From Vibrio maerlii (lineage in GTDB: Bacteria; Pseudomonadota; Gammaproteobacteria; Enterobacterales; Vibrionaceae), in the NCBI RefSeq assembly GCF_003415655.1, contig NZ_QRHC01000002.1:558008-622007 (forward strand): DNA of 64,000 bases, read 5' to 3'. Shown piece by piece: positions 1 through 9,440 of the stretch; the stretch's first letter is position 1; every line of letters begins with the position of its first letter. The notes beneath the pieces are model-generated. The model was not told the DNA's origin. It worked only from the letters and a program-made list of their open reading frames with translations, and searched no databases. Position numbers and translations under genes: made by a program.

Positions 1-986
1 ACGCTGAGTAGTAGGGCAGTAAGTAGGTCAATTTCAATACCAACAGTGTGCACTGCTGCTAGCGTTAGTACCGTGATAGTGATCGCTGCACCAGCCATGT
101 TGATAGTTGCACCCAGTGGGATTGATACTGAGTAAGTATCTTCGTCCAGTTTTAGCTTCTCACACAGCGCCATATTTACTGGAATGTTTGCCGCACTTGA
201 ACGTGTGAAGAAGGCAGTCACACCACTTTCACGTAGGCATTGGAATACAAGCGGGTATGGGTTTTGTTTCGTTTTGATGTAAACGATCAAAGGGTTGACT
301 ACAAGCGCAATGACAGCCATTGCGGTTAGTAGGACAAACAAAAGTTGTGCGTAACTTGCTAGAGCAGCAAAGCCCGTTGTTGCAAACGTTGATGATACAA
401 GGCCAAAGATACCGAAAGGTGCTAGGCGGATGATAAAACGAACGATCTGTGACACACCGTGGCTTAGGTCTTCAAATACCGCTTTAGTGGTTGCCGAAGC
501 GTGGTGAAGTGCAAGACCAAGACCGATAGCCCAAGCAAGAATACCGATGTAGTTTGCGTTCATTAGGGCGCTCACTGGGTTATCAACCAGCTTAAATAGC
601 AGAGTGTGCAGGACTTCTAAGATACCTTGTGGAGGTGTTGTGCCTTCCGCGCCAGCAACGAGAGTGAGTGTTGTTGGAAATGCGAAGCTCAGAACCACAG
701 CTGTTAGTGCCGCAGATAGTGTACCAATCAGATATAACACAATGATTGGGCGCATATGGGTATGCTGGTTTTTCTTTTGATTTGCAATCGATGCCGCGAC
801 AAGAATGAATACTAAAATGGGAGCGACAGCTTTAAGAGCACCAACAAATAGACTACCAAGTAGTCCAGCGCTTTGTGCTGAATCTGGTGAAACGAGGGCT
901 AATACGACACCAAAGAGGATACCTGCAAGGATCTGCAGGACGAGGTTTCCGCGTGCGAAGCGACCTACTAGTGAGTTGTTTTGCAT
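1..986 (-). CDS. sstT: Na+/serine-threonine symporter SstT (3' end outside window)
   Basis: This is an inner-membrane dicarboxylate/amino acid:cation symporter family protein that imports serine and threonine with sodium. The reading frame starts at the ATG ending at 986 ([20 protein letters not shown]) and stays open to the window edge, giving 328 residues of about 410 in the family. Visible features are successive hydrophobic segments, the serine-rich hairpin [12 protein letters not shown] and the following [10 protein letters not shown] stretch, both typical of the SstT branch. The gene runs off the left edge, so its stop and terminator are not visible. The SstT assignment rests on remembered family sequence; a related symporter of the same family is the main alternative. 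Confidence 0.88.
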   Translation of the reverse strand, partial: MQNNSLVGRFARGNLVLQILAGILFGVVLALVSPDSAQSAGLLGSLFVGALKAVAPILVFILVAASIANQKKNQHTHMRPIIVLYLIGTLSAALTAVVLSFAFPTTLTLVAGAEGTTPPQGILEVLHTLLFKLVDNPVSALMNANYIGILAWAIGLGLALHHASATTKAVFEDLSHGVSQIVRFIIRLAPFGIFGLVSSTFATTGFAALASYAQLLFVLLTAMAVIALVVNPLIVYIKTKQNPYPLVFQCLRESGVTAFFTRSSAANIPVNMALCEKLKLDEDTYSVSIPLGATINMAGAAITITVLTLAAVHTVGIEIDLLTALLLS

Positions 987-1150
987 ATGTTGTGTCCAAA
1001 TATATTTATAAATTTATGATGGCCCAATAAAAAACTGAGCGCCTATAAGCATAGCGCGGCGGAATTATGTGTCTATAACTTATTTAATGTCAGTGAGTTT
1101 TGCTGATTTATGTGATTGAATTCTTAACTTAGTGTTATTTTTGTGTGTTT

Positions 1151-1187
1151 TTAAAGATAAAAATAAAGAGCCTTTCGGCTCTTTATT
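1151..1187 (-). terminator. Intrinsic terminator of the rsgA paralogue
   Basis: An 11-bp perfect stem (1162-1172 with 1177-1187) closes a TTTC loop. Read on the minus strand it is followed by a T-rich stretch, 35 bases beyond the stop of the GTPase gene. Confidence 0.85.
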
Positions 1188-1221
1188 CCATTCATAGATT
1201 TAGATAAGTGCAACCGTGAGC

Positions 1222-2283
1222 TTAATAACCCTTTTTACGCTGTCGGCTACCCGATTGAACGGTGCGATACATTTTGCTTAGCTGCTTATTGTTGGCGCGC
1301 TGCTCAGCGAGTGTGGCGCCGTTTCTCGCTTGCTCTCTTAATAGTTTCTGATAATTGTTAAAGCGTCGCTCCTCGATTTCACCGTTTGCCAATGCCGCTT
1401 GAATGGCGCAACCAGGCTCGGAGCCATGCTGACAATCGGAAAAGCGACACATCTCAGCAATGATTTCGATGTCTGAGAAGGTTTCACTGACACCATCGGC
1501 ACAATCTGCGAGCTGAAGTTCGCGCATTCCCGGGGTATCGAGAAGTAAACCGCCCTCAGGGATGATATGCATCGATCGCGAGGTCGTTGTGTGGCGACCT
1601 TTGCTATCGTCTTCGCGGATGCCACCCGTAGCTTGAGCGGTGCTCTCCATTAAGGTGTTTACCAAGGTCGACTTGCCAACACCTGATGATCCCATAAAAG
1701 CAACAGTTTTACCCATGCCACACCATGACCTCAACACCGCGACACTGCCATTATCTAGAGAGTTGACTGTTTCGATCATCAGCATAGGGTCAAGTGCTTG
1801 AACCTGCTGACGCTTATTTTCCACGTCGTCACATAAGTCGGCTTTGGTTAGGACAATAACAGCCTCAACCTCTGCCTCATTAGTCAAAGCAAGGTAGCGT
1901 TCAATACGGCTTAGATTAAAGTCGTTGTTAAGTGAACAGACGATAAATACGGTGTCGATATTTGACGATATGTATTGCTCTTCGACTTTCGAACCAGCAG
2001 CTTTACGACTGAACAGAGAGCGCCTTTCAAGGAGACGAACAAAGCGTTGTTCATTGTCGAGGACTACCCAGTCACCAACGGTCATCTTGGGTTGGTCATT
2101 ATGAATAGCGAGTTTAATCTCACCGCTTTCGCTGGCTAGTAAGTATTCACTTCGGTGATGAGCAATGATGCGAGCAAACTGTCGATCTTCATAGTCATCA
2201 AGAGTGAGTTGTTGTTGATAATGTGGTTGCCAACCCAGTTGGTTTAAAGGGATTGGTTGCGTTAAATCTAGTTTAGAACTCAT
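1222..2283 (-). CDS. rsgA: Ribosome small-subunit-dependent GTPase A paralogue (RsgA/YloQ-like)
   Basis: This is a circularly permuted GTPase that acts in late 30S subunit maturation. The order of motifs is diagnostic: an N-terminal OB-like domain, then G4 TKAD (146-149), the P-loop GSSGVGKST (198-206), the G3 motif DTPGM (249-253) and a zinc knuckle with C279, C284, H286 and C292. The length, 353 aa, is normal. The N-terminus ([16 protein letters not shown]) differs from the housekeeping RsgA I remember from gamma-proteobacteria, so this may be the second copy that vibrios carry rather than the main one. The gene is monocistronic with its own terminator. Family membership is secure; which paralogue it is, is an inference. 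Confidence 0.9.
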   Translation of the reverse strand: MSSKLDLTQPIPLNQLGWQPHYQQQLTLDDYEDRQFARIIAHHRSEYLLASESGEIKLAIHNDQPKMTVGDWVVLDNEQRFVRLLERRSLFSRKAAGSKVEEQYISSNIDTVFIVCSLNNDFNLSRIERYLALTNEAEVEAVIVLTKADLCDDVENKRQQVQALDPMLMIETVNSLDNGSVAVLRSWCGMGKTVAFMGSSGVGKSTLVNTLMESTAQATGGIREDDSKGRHTTTSRSMHIIPEGGLLLDTPGMRELQLADCADGVSETFSDIEIIAEMCRFSDCQHGSEPGCAIQAALANGEIEERRFNNYQKLLREQARNGATLAEQRANNKQLSKMYRTVQSGSRQRKKGY

Positions 2284-2587
2284 GTCTTTTTACCCGACAT
2301 AACTTGCAGATTTTGGGCACATGCATAGTTACGCTTCAATTTATTATGTAATTAGAGTGGGGCAAATACAGCCCGGCGTAATAACCGGTATAGGAAGGTA
2401 ACGCGATAGATAGAGGTTCCAGCCAAGTTTGAAGCTCGCTAAGAACGGAGGTCTATTATTTTGATGAATTAAGACATTGTCTATTCAGGCTACGATTTCT
2501 GTACCAGTGTTGGGTTCATTACAATCATCTTGTTCTCCTTATTTATTTTATTTAATTATTCAGAATCAGCTTGCCGGGCAAAGAATA
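2284..2587. other. Intergenic region, no gene seen
   Basis: This stretch lies between the GTPase start and the terminator of the copper operon. It holds the rsgA-side promoter. On the minus strand a very short open frame behind a good ribosome-binding sequence (around 2500-2535, about 12 codons) is visible, but nothing supports it as a gene. Confidence 0.5.
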
Positions 2588-2617
2588 GCAAAAAAGCGCG
2601 AATTACTCGCGCTTTTT
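2588..2617 (-). terminator. Terminator of the PCuAC/SCO operon
   Basis: A 10-bp perfect stem (2591-2600 with 2608-2617) carries a 7-base loop. It lies 47 bases beyond the stop of the PCuAC gene, with A/T-rich flanks on both sides. Confidence 0.8.
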
Positions 2618-2663
2618 GAACAAAATCAGAGATTATCTGACGGCGTATGCCTATCTTCGTCGA

Positions 2664-3182
2664 TCAATGTGAGTGCTTACTCATGCCGTTCATCGCTTTC
2701 ATAATAGGTACGGTGAGCTGATGCGTTGTACCATCGTCAAAGTTTAGTGTGAGCTGAACGTTCTCACCTTCGTTAAGCGATTGGGTTAGGTTGAACAGCA
2801 TAATGTGCAGAGAGCCAGGTTTTAATTCGGTGTGAGATTGCGCTGCAATATCGATTTGTTCAATCTGACGCATCTTCATGACTTCACCTTCAATAACGAC
2901 ATCATGCAGTTCGGTTTTACCTGCGATGTCCGCTGAGGCAGAAATTAGTGCAATGTCTTTATCTTGTTGATTCATCAGAGTAAGAAAAATTGCACTCGTT
3001 TTGGCACCAGGTGGCGTCGCTCTTGCGTAGGCATCATGCACCATGATCTCTGTGTTTTGCTGCATTGCTTTATGATGATGGTGTTGATGTTCATTGGCGA
3101 ATGCCGCCGTGGTAAACAGAGCGCCGCTAAGTGAAACACAAGCAAGGGCAAGTGAGCCGAAACGGTTCAATTTTACAGTCAT
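2664..3182 (-). CDS. Periplasmic copper chaperone PCuAC (DUF461)
   Basis: The protein has a cleavable signal peptide (residues 1-29, ending TTAAFA), a His-rich stretch (HQHHHH, 32-37) and the PCuAC copper(I) site in exact spacing: H93, ten residues, M104, twenty-one residues, H126, one residue, M128. PCuAC delivers Cu(I) to the CuA or CuB site of haem-copper oxidases in the periplasm. It is last in a three-gene minus-strand operon behind a SCO protein and a membrane-anchored protein, which fits oxidase copper insertion or periplasmic copper handling. No oxidase genes are present in the window. The ribosome-binding site AAGGA sits a few bases before the ATG. Confidence 0.92.
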   Translation of the reverse strand: MTVKLNRFGSLALACVSLSGALFTTAAFANEHQHHHHKAMQQNTEIMVHDAYARATPPGAKTSAIFLTLMNQQDKDIALISASADIAGKTELHDVVIEGEVMKMRQIEQIDIAAQSHTELKPGSLHIMLFNLTQSLNEGENVQLTLNFDDGTTHQLTVPIMKAMNGMSKHSH

Positions 3183-3254
3183 AAGGGAGTCCTTATCCTT
3201 CTACGTAATGTAATAGTTATGAATAATTAAAATATTGGGTATTAATAAATAGAC

Positions 3255-3872
3255 TTACTGTGCTGCTAAAACTTCATTGAATGCTGCCACAATCGGTGCC
3301 GGGTTAAGGGTGTGTGGCACTTTAGTGATCAGCTCTCCATTCGGTTTTAGGAAGTAAAAGTAAGAGCTGTGATCGACGGTATAGTTCAACTCTGAGTTCT
3401 CTAACTCTGTCTTTTTAAATATCACACCATATTGACCTGCAAACTGCTGTGTTGCGGAAAGGTTGCCCGAAGCGCCTTCCAAGGTTGGGTGAAAATACTG
3501 AGCATACTGGTGAGTTGTGATGCCATCATCGCGCTCTGGATCTAAGGTAACGAAGATCGGTCGAAGCTGGTCTAGTTGCTCTTGAGGAATCTGTTTAAGG
3601 GCGCCTGATAGCATGGCTAATGAGGTCGGGCATACATCAGGGCAGTGGGTAAAGCCAAAGTAGACAACTCGAACGCGTGGGTCGTTTTCATCAAATATTT
3701 TGATCGGTTTGTTTTCCACACCAGTAAATGAAAGACCTGATAGTGAAAGGTTTTGAGCAACGCCTTCTGTCATGCCTTGCTCTTCTAGAGCATTTTGTGC
3801 GTCAAGGTAGCTCTTCGCACCAAACCCCATTACGAATGCTGCTATAAGAGCCAGAGACCAGTTTTTACTCAT
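3255..3872 (-). CDS. SCO1/SenC/PrrC family copper protein
   Basis: This is a membrane-anchored thioredoxin-fold protein. An N-terminal hydrophobic anchor (residues 5-18) is followed by the redox/copper motif C77-PDV-C81 and the third copper ligand H168 in VDHSSYFY. Family members reduce or metallate the CuA centre of cytochrome oxidase. The length, 205 aa, is typical. The start overlaps the stop of the upstream gene by four bases (ATGA), so the two are translationally coupled, and PCuAC follows 72 bp downstream. A GAGG ribosome-binding site precedes the start. Confidence 0.92.
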   Translation of the reverse strand: MSKNWSLALIAAFVMGFGAKSYLDAQNALEEQGMTEGVAQNLSLSGLSFTGVENKPIKIFDENDPRVRVVYFGFTHCPDVCPTSLAMLSGALKQIPQEQLDQLRPIFVTLDPERDDGITTHQYAQYFHPTLEGASGNLSATQQFAGQYGVIFKKTELENSELNYTVDHSSYFYFLKPNGELITKVPHTLNPAPIVAAFNEVLAAQ

Positions 3873-4306
3873 CGTTCCATCCTCAATGATGTGTTGACTG
3901 TCAGATTGCCATCGGTCAGTTCACCAACCCAAGTCATTTTGTCCATCGTGCATACTGGTAGCAGAACCTCCCCAACATAGTGACCTTGTTCAGCAGGTGT
4001 GAGCAGAATTTTTACACTACCCATTTCCATTTCTAAACCTTGTAACGTTAACATCAGAGATTCGGCTTGATCAGGCCATTCAACCATCAACTTAGAAGGC
4101 AACAAGGGTTGCGCTTTATCATGCTCAAGGGTGAGCTTAGCTTCATTTTGAACGCAAGTCGCAGTCGATAGCTGGCAGTACTGGTTCAGGTCGATAGACG
4201 ATGCTGAATGCTTGGTATGTGATTGAACCTTTTCAAGGATAGAGGGCGCTAAAAAGCCTGCGCCTAATGCTAATCCGAGTAAGGCAAATTTCGCGAGAGG
4301 GTGCAT
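3869..4306 (-). CDS. Membrane-anchored protein of the copper operon, function unknown
   Basis: I do not recognise a named family. The preferred start is the ATG ending at 4306 (MHPLAKFALLGLALG); an open frame continues upstream to a GTG at 4333, but the ATG puts the membrane segment directly at the N-terminus. One transmembrane helix (about residues 4-21) is followed by a domain of about 120 residues outside, with three cysteines (QYCQLSTATC and PVC) that could bind metal or form a disulfide. It overlaps the SCO gene by four bases and heads the operon, so a role in copper delivery or oxidase assembly is likely by context only. Confidence 0.75.
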   Translation of the reverse strand: MHPLAKFALLGLALGAGFLAPSILEKVQSHTKHSASSIDLNQYCQLSTATCVQNEAKLTLEHDKAQPLLPSKLMVEWPDQAESLMLTLQGLEMEMGSVKILLTPAEQGHYVGEVLLPVCTMDKMTWVGELTDGNLTVNTSLRMER

Positions 4307-4415
4307 AAGTCCATTTGCATTTATAAAAACCACTGAATACTAACATAGCTCGTTAGTGCTTTAGCTAGAGGGGAAAGGCGAATCTTGACAAAAATTTCGC
4401 TGAGTGTGATTCAGA

Positions 4416-4447
4416 TACAGAAAGAGCGCCAATGTGGCGCTCTTTTT
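4416..4447 (-). terminator. Terminator downstream of popT
   Basis: A 10-bp stem (4421-4430 with 4436-4445) carries a 5-base loop, just past the stop of the DUF368 gene. Runs of T on the plus side suggest that it may work in both directions. Confidence 0.8.
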
Positions 4448-4462
4448 AATCAGTTTTAATGA

Positions 4463-5377
4463 TTATTCCTTGGAGCCTAGCTTCTCAAGACCAAGCACGA
4501 GGGCAATCGCCACGAACATCATCACAATCGCAACACCAAGCTGTGATGGTTGAGAGTAAAGTTGCTCGAAGCCGTCAGGAGTAAGGTTGGTTTGCACCAG
4601 TGGAACTTGCTCACCTTTGGAGTTCGTGCGCCAGCTGATGGTTTCTTTCCAAGGCCAGATCTTAGGCAGTGTGCCAATCATTAAACCAGTTAAGAAGACT
4701 AACGTGAAATCCCTAAAGCGGTTTAGTAGCCAAGAAAGCACATGAGAGAAGCTCAATAAGCCAATGACACAACCCGCGACAAATAGCATTAACACATCGA
4801 CTTGCAGTGACTTAGCCGCGCCTAAGATCGGTGAGTACATCCCGATGAGCAGCAAGATAAAGCTACCAGATATGCCCGGTAGGATCATCGCACAGATTGC
4901 AATGGCACCCGCAATGACAAAGTTAAAGCCTGTAGGGTCCATGGTCAGTGGTTTTAATACCGTAATGCTGTACGCGAAGCCTACTCCTAATAATAAGAAG
5001 AGGAATCGCTTGATATCTCGCGTTTCAACTTGCTTGAGAATATGGAACACCGATACCAGAATTAGGCCAAAGAAGAATGACCAAAGTGGGATAGGGTGGG
5101 TGACTAGGAGCCAAGAAATAAGCTTGGCTAGTGTTAGAATGCTACCAATGATGCCACCGAACAGCGTAATCAAGAAAAAGCCGTTGATATGGTTAAAAGC
5201 AGCTTTAATACCGTCCTTACGTAAAATTCCAATTAAGCTTGGGTTTACACGGCGAATGCTCTCTAAAAGGGTGTCATAGATACCGGTAATAAACGCGATA
5301 GTACCGCCTGATACACCCGGTACCACGTCAGCTGCCCCCATCGCGATACCTTTGAGAAAGGTAGTGAAGTAATTCAT
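4463..5377 (-). CDS. popT: DUF368 polyprenyl-phosphate transporter PopT
   Basis: This is a polytopic inner-membrane protein of the DUF368 family (304 aa, about eight or nine hydrophobic segments). The family signature KGIAMGAADVVPGVSGGTIA lies at residues 9-28, and a second PGISGSF loop near residue 167 is its pseudo-symmetric counterpart. From established work, the Vibrio cholerae DUF368 protein PopT returns undecaprenyl phosphate to the cytoplasmic face and matters at alkaline pH. The gene is monocistronic with its own terminator, and its 5' side faces the Qrr locus. The identification is by family; the function is carried over from the V. cholerae homologue. Confidence 0.88.
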   Translation of the reverse strand: MNYFTTFLKGIAMGAADVVPGVSGGTIAFITGIYDTLLESIRRVNPSLIGILRKDGIKAAFNHINGFFLITLFGGIIGSILTLAKLISWLLVTHPIPLWSFFFGLILVSVFHILKQVETRDIKRFLFLLLGVGFAYSITVLKPLTMDPTGFNFVIAGAIAICAMILPGISGSFILLLIGMYSPILGAAKSLQVDVLMLFVAGCVIGLLSFSHVLSWLLNRFRDFTLVFLTGLMIGTLPKIWPWKETISWRTNSKGEQVPLVQTNLTPDGFEQLYSQPSQLGVAIVMMFVAIALVLGLEKLGSKE

Positions 5378-5578
5378 ATTGCCAATTCAATTATTAATAG
5401 ACTGTACGCAGTATACTGAATTTAGCGTGGAAAAAGTATGAACGTATGATGAGACTGCTTTTACGAACCCCTGCTTGAAGATGAGCAGAACGTTAAGCTT
5501 TTAACTGATATAACTCACAATAAATGTAATCTGTTTTATTGAAACAAAGCGCATAGCATATTGATGTGTTTTTGCGTA

Positions 5579-5630
5579 ATGCAAATTGCAATATGCAAAT
5601 TTAATGTAAGGGCTAATGCAAATTGTGCAA
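5579..5630 (+). promoter_or_regulatory. LuxO binding sites upstream of the Qrr promoter
   Basis: The 13-mer TTGCAATATGCAA at 5586-5598 matches the LuxO-type palindrome TTGCA-N3-TGCAA. A second overlapping copy with one mismatch (ATGCAAATTGCAA) sits at 5579-5591. A looser pair of TGCA halves lies at 5616-5630. They are 40-110 bp upstream of the sigma54 promoter, the usual enhancer distance. Confidence 0.82.
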
Positions 5631-5670
5631 AAAAGTGTGCTTTCTGTTCCATTAATTAGTGCTTTGAAAG

Positions 5671-5687
5671 TTGGCACGCTCTCTGCA
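5671..5687 (+). promoter_or_regulatory. Sigma54 promoter of the Qrr RNA
   Basis: TTGGCACGCTCTCTGCA carries GG at -24 (5673-5674) and GC at -12 (5685-5686) with exactly ten bases between them. This predicts transcription from about 5698. Confidence 0.92.
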
Positions 5688-5697
5688 TTAGTATGTT

Positions 5698-5806
5698 TGA
5701 CCCTTATTAAGCCGAGGGTCACCTAGCCAACTGACGTTGTTAGTGAATGTTCATTGTTCACACCATATATAGACCAATCGCCTTGATTTGCGGTTGGTTT
5801 TTTTTT
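5698..5806 (+). ncRNA. qrr: Qrr quorum-regulatory small RNA
   Basis: This is a trans-acting, Hfq-dependent sRNA made at low cell density when phosphorylated LuxO activates sigma54 RNA polymerase. It controls the LuxR/HapR master regulator and other mRNAs. The RNA starts with TGACCCTTATTAAGCCGAGG, where GACCC can pair with GGGTC to form stem-loop 1. It then carries the highly conserved pairing block from 5714 to about 5748 (CACCTAGCCAACTGACG and the following GTTGTTAGTGAA). It ends with an imperfect terminator stem (5773-5781 with 5790-5798) and nine Ts. The length, about 109 nt, fits known Qrr RNAs. No protein gene overlaps it convincingly. Which numbered Qrr this is cannot be decided from the sequence alone. 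Confidence 0.95.
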
Positions 5807-6110
5807 GCCTGTCGTTCAGGAAGAGGCTAGATCGCTGCGCTTTTTAGATTGATTTTCAACGAATGTTGAATGTCTTTTGCCAATGAACTTGAAGAGTGTC
5901 ATCCCCTAAAGCGACAACGGAGCATAGTAGGGGATCTTTGAGTGCTCGATGATCGGGGTCTTGAGTATGACTTTAAGACTAATGAGCTCATCATATAGTC
6001 TTTAAATAGGCTGATTATTTTAGGGCGCCACCTAGAACAGTTTCCCTATCGCGTTCGTGCCTCCATGTAGGGAATGGCAGTGGGTAAGTTTTGTGGTGGT
6101 ACAAGTAAGA
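5807..6110. other. Intergenic region between Qrr and malT, inverted repeats only
   Basis: No gene is seen here. Two spaced inverted repeats stand out: ATCCCCT/AGGGGAT around 5898-5934, and a CCCTA/TAGGG pair around 6040-6074. Neither has a terminator-like T run, and their role is unknown. Confidence 0.4.
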
Positions 6111-6138
6111 AAAAGGGTTGACGCACCAACGCCAACCC
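6111..6138 (-). terminator. malT terminator, placed beyond the octamer repeat
   Basis: A 9-bp stem with one G-U pair (6115-6123 with 6130-6138) is followed on the minus strand by CTTTTTCTT. It is about 95 bases beyond the malT stop because the tandem repeat lies between them. Confidence 0.75.
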
Positions 6139-6148
6139 CTCAATTTTT

Positions 6149-6234
6149 CTCTAGCTCTCTAGCTCTCTAGCTCTCTAGCTCTCTAGCTCTCTAGCTCTCT
6201 AGCTCTCTAGCTCTCTAGCTCTCTAGCTCTCTAG
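6149..6234. repeat. Tandem octamer repeat overlapping the malT stop codon
   Basis: Ten perfect head-to-tail copies of CTCTCTAG (6155-6234) are preceded by a partial copy (6149-6154). On the minus strand the unit reads CTAGAGAG, and the first CTAG contains the TAG stop of malT (6231-6233). The array is in the 3' untranslated part of the malT mRNA, between the stop codon and the terminator. Such perfect arrays expand and contract by slippage. Confidence 0.95.
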
Positions 6235-8939
6235 TACCCCATCAGCTTCAACAAATTCTCAGCGGTACTGATCGCTTCCTTACGGTTGGCGATGTTTAGC
6301 TTCTGATACAAGTTTCGGATATGAGTCTTAATCGTCGTTCCTGCAACATCTAGTTCTTGAGCGATCTGCTCATTGCTAAAACCAGAGTAGATTAAACCGA
6401 GTACCTGCCATTCACGTTGTGTGAGAGGACTGGTACGCACTAGCTCTGGGATATTCGGGTGATTGACTAGCTTTTCAACGAACTCTTCATCGAAATGTAC
6501 AGAGCGACTGCGTTGAGTGCTTGAGATATCCTTCATCAACTGCTGAGCACGGTGACGCTCTAGGTCACCAAGTTCTACCTTGTTGGTCAATTTCTGCAGC
6601 ATTCCGCCAATGGTTGCGCCATCGACGAGGAAGTTTCCGATCATCCCCGTTTGGTTGGTCATGCTTAGAGCACTCTTTAATTGCTCTTTCGCTTGATCCT
6701 TATCCTCCGTCACGGTTGAAAGTACCGCTTCCACAATCAGGTTGCGGTTAAGGTCGGTGATTAACTCAAAGCGCTCTGACTCTTTATGAAGAAAGCTTAA
6801 TGTTGCTTTTGCTTCTTCCGATTGGCCAATGGCGATTTGAGCACGAGCGATGTTACGCCATTGAAGCTGAGTAAAGTGGTTGCACGCTTCTTCAGGGCGG
6901 ATTGCGCTGTTTAACCAGTGTTGGATTGAGTCTGTATCTCCACGCGCTTGCCAGTAGAGTAGTAGTGATAGCGATGCATTTGCTGTCCAGTCTACGTGGT
7001 AAGTTGATTGGCTAAGTAGATGCAGGATGTGATCAATAAACTTACTTGCTTTGTCGATCTCACCGCGGCCCACCGCTATACGCGCCAACATAGAGTAGCT
7101 GTGTAAGTGCTTACTTGGCTCGTGGCTACCTAGCACATCAATACCTTTGTAAGCACACTCTTCGGCTTCGTCCAAACGGTTCCAACACCACAATACTTGT
7201 GCGCGAATACGCAGCAAGAACTCATGCAGTGGAAGTTGCTCTAGCTGATGTTCTTCAATCAACTTAAACGCATTGTCTTGCACTTCATACGCCGCTTGTA
7301 CAAAGCCCTGTGCAATCAGAATTTCACTTTGTTGTAGCAGTGCCCACAGTGCTTGGTGGTAAACATGGTACTGACGAGCAAGCTTCTCGGTTTGCTGCAT
7401 CATAGAGAGTGCTCGAGAAAGATTACCCGTTACGTGATGCACCTCACCAACCACAGACGTTGCCACAATACGGCCACGATAGATGGTGGTATCGAGCTGG
7501 CTCAGGGCTAGCTCTGCAAGCTCGAGTGCTTTGTCAGGATCGTTCTGGTTGATGGCAACCTGTGCACGTAGCGCATTGAACTGCCCTTGCTCTGAGCTAT
7601 TGATGGTGATGTTACGCGCGCTGTGCTCGTGCTCGGCTTCGGCAAGTAGTTGACCGACTTGGTTATAACGGTGTTGGCTCTGAGCCAACCAAGCACGAAG
7701 CATAGACAGCTTAGGGTTGCTGAACAATTGGTCGCGAGAGAGCAACTTAATCGAAGATTCGAGTGTCTCAAGAGTCCCTTCGTTAAACATCGCCCAGCCT
7801 GATTCCGTTAAGATGTCGGAGACAAGTTGACCGTCTTTCGCTTTGGCTGCGTGGCGTAGCGCTTGCTGCGGAGAATTTTGTTTGCTCCAAGCTAATGCAG
7901 CTGCATGATGCAGTTCGATTTCTTGCTGTGGAATACGTGCCTGACGTTCGTGCGAGAGAAACTCAGCGAATAAGTTATGGAAGCGATACCAATTGTGTTC
8001 GCCATCTAACGGATAGATAAATAGGCCGTAGCGGTTGAGTGACTCAATCATACTCAGGGCATCATCGCGACCAGTTAATGCGGTGACTAACTCATCATTG
8101 AAGGTGTCTAAGACCGAAACCTGCATTAAGAATTGCTTGGTTTCGCTATCGAGTAGGTCAAACACTTCTTCAACCAAGTAGTCCCACAAGTGAGCATGGT
8201 TGAACTGAGAAACAGATTCCGCAGATTGCTCTAGCGTGCGTTTTTGATGCTGAGCCTGTAGGGCAATTAATTGAAGTGCGGAAGGCCAGCCCTCAACATA
8301 GGTACGCAGGTTATTTGCGGTGGTATCGTCGATACCATCGGCTACGCGTTGATTGAAGAAACGAGTGGTCTCTTCGGTGTCGAATGCCAGCATGTCGTTG
8401 CCAATCTCGATCATCAGATCGCGCACACGCAGGTTAGCGGTACCCAGAGGCGGTGTTGCACGACTGGTGACGACTAGCGTGAAGTTATCTGGCATGTGCT
8501 TGATGAAATAACGCATTGCTTCGTGAATTTCATCGTTGGCAATGAGATGGTAGTCATCCAGAACGATGTAGCATTCGTGATGAATTTCGCTGATCTCTGC
8601 AAATACTTCACCAAACAGTGAGTGGAATGAAGAGTATTGACGACGCTCGGCCATGTTCTGAGAGCGTGGGCAAGATTGATCTGTGGCCTTGTTGATTGCC
8701 ATGATTAGGTAGTTGATGAAACGGAATGAGTCATTGTCGTTATCATCGAGACTAAACCAACCAACATGTGGCTTATCTGATAGCCACTGTGCTGCCATCG
8801 TCGTTTTACCGTAACCTGCGGGAGAACGAAACAGTACCAGCTTATAGAAAGGGGCTTGCTGGAGAAGGTCCAGAACGCGAGGTCTCACAATAGCATTGTG
8901 CAGGCGACCTGGGCGAGTCAGTTTAGATGGAATCCACAT
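6231..8939 (-). CDS. malT: Maltose regulon activator MalT
   Basis: This is an ATP- and maltotriose-dependent transcription activator of the STAND/LuxR class, 902 aa (E. coli MalT is 901). The N-terminal NTPase has a Walker A motif (SPAGYGKTT, 39-47) and a Walker B motif (YIVLDDYH, 124-131). A long helical SUPR/TPR-like sensor region follows, and a LuxR-type helix-turn-helix occupies about 839-902 ([20 protein letters not shown] onward). It is divergent from malP across a 500-bp region with CRP and MalT-like sites. The stop codon is inside an octamer tandem repeat, so indels there can only alter the 3' UTR, not the protein. Confidence 0.97.
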   Translation of the reverse strand: MWIPSKLTRPGRLHNAIVRPRVLDLLQQAPFYKLVLFRSPAGYGKTTMAAQWLSDKPHVGWFSLDDNDNDSFRFINYLIMAINKATDQSCPRSQNMAERRQYSSFHSLFGEVFAEISEIHHECYIVLDDYHLIANDEIHEAMRYFIKHMPDNFTLVVTSRATPPLGTANLRVRDLMIEIGNDMLAFDTEETTRFFNQRVADGIDDTTANNLRTYVEGWPSALQLIALQAQHQKRTLEQSAESVSQFNHAHLWDYLVEEVFDLLDSETKQFLMQVSVLDTFNDELVTALTGRDDALSMIESLNRYGLFIYPLDGEHNWYRFHNLFAEFLSHERQARIPQQEIELHHAAALAWSKQNSPQQALRHAAKAKDGQLVSDILTESGWAMFNEGTLETLESSIKLLSRDQLFSNPKLSMLRAWLAQSQHRYNQVGQLLAEAEHEHSARNITINSSEQGQFNALRAQVAINQNDPDKALELAELALSQLDTTIYRGRIVATSVVGEVHHVTGNLSRALSMMQQTEKLARQYHVYHQALWALLQQSEILIAQGFVQAAYEVQDNAFKLIEEHQLEQLPLHEFLLRIRAQVLWCWNRLDEAEECAYKGIDVLGSHEPSKHLHSYSMLARIAVGRGEIDKASKFIDHILHLLSQSTYHVDWTANASLSLLLYWQARGDTDSIQHWLNSAIRPEEACNHFTQLQWRNIARAQIAIGQSEEAKATLSFLHKESERFELITDLNRNLIVEAVLSTVTEDKDQAKEQLKSALSMTNQTGMIGNFLVDGATIGGMLQKLTNKVELGDLERHRAQQLMKDISSTQRSRSVHFDEEFVEKLVNHPNIPELVRTSPLTQREWQVLGLIYSGFSNEQIAQELDVAGTTIKTHIRNLYQKLNIANRKEAISTAENLLKLMGY

Positions 8940-9060
8940 ACGTCTATAGTTCCTTGATGTTCAACCTGTGGGATCTTAGTTGAGCAGTTCTTTTGCAACT
9001 TTGATCCAATGCCTAGATGCTACTCATTTTGTGAATTTCTGGGAAACTACGCCCTTGATT

Positions 9061-9076
9061 TGTGATTCTTGTCACG
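9061..9076 (-). promoter_or_regulatory. CRP site upstream of malT
   Basis: TGTGATTCTTGTCACG matches TGTGA-N6-TCACA with one mismatch. It is 120 bp upstream of the malT start, and malT is CRP-activated in enterobacteria. Confidence 0.7.
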
Positions 9077-9244
9077 CGAAGTACTGTTTCAAAATGACAA
9101 TAGGATTGTCATTGCACCGATTTACCCCTTATTCACCACTTTGAAAACAATATGTGTGTGAGCCACCCCCCATTTTTGTCAATTTATACCATTGATTGAA
9201 ACCTTGCTTTCATAGCCAAAGGTTAGCTTGGGTGGATGGGTTTG

Positions 9245-9260
9245 TGTGATCCGAATCACT
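9245..9260 (+). promoter_or_regulatory. CRP site in the malT-malP intergenic region
   Basis: TGTGATCCGAATCACT has both half sites (TGTGA and TCACt) with a 6-base spacer. It is about 180 bp upstream of malP, next to candidate MalT boxes. Confidence 0.65.
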
Positions 9261-9337
9261 GGATATCGCATGCTATGAGCCAATAAATGCGATGGTCATC
9301 AATAAATGTTGATGTCCTACACCCCTACGCCCTCTTC

Positions 9338-9374
9338 TCTCATCCTCAAAGGTGTAGGGGGTGGGAGGATGAAG
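9338..9374 (+). promoter_or_regulatory. Candidate MalT boxes of the malP promoter
   Basis: Two inverted copies of the MalT core GGATGA are present. One is on the minus strand (decamer 9338-9347, GAGGATGAGA) and one is on the plus strand (decamer 9365-9374, GAGGATGAAG). Each matches about eight of ten positions of the enterobacterial MalT box. An 8-bp inverted repeat (9316-9323 with 9351-9358) surrounds part of this segment. Confidence 0.5.
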
Positions 9375-9440
9375 CGATCTGCTTCTACAGGCACGATGTG
9401 TAACAGATAGAATTAACCCAACGAAGAGATTTCAATAACT

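Noticed and set aside
2477-2704. 75-aa plus-strand open frame
   Set aside because: It runs through the copper-operon terminator into the antisense of PCuAC and has no supporting signal.
4764-5279. 171-aa plus-strand open frame
   Set aside because: It is antisense to popT, whose protein has clear family motifs; the composition is that of a shadow frame.
5501-5722. 73-aa minus-strand open frame
   Set aside because: It overlaps the LuxO sites, sigma54 promoter and start of the Qrr RNA, has low complexity and no protein character.
6149-6234. Octamer array as a CRISPR or an iteron origin
   Set aside because: The units are contiguous without spacers and too short for iterons; a slippage-type tandem repeat is the simplest reading.
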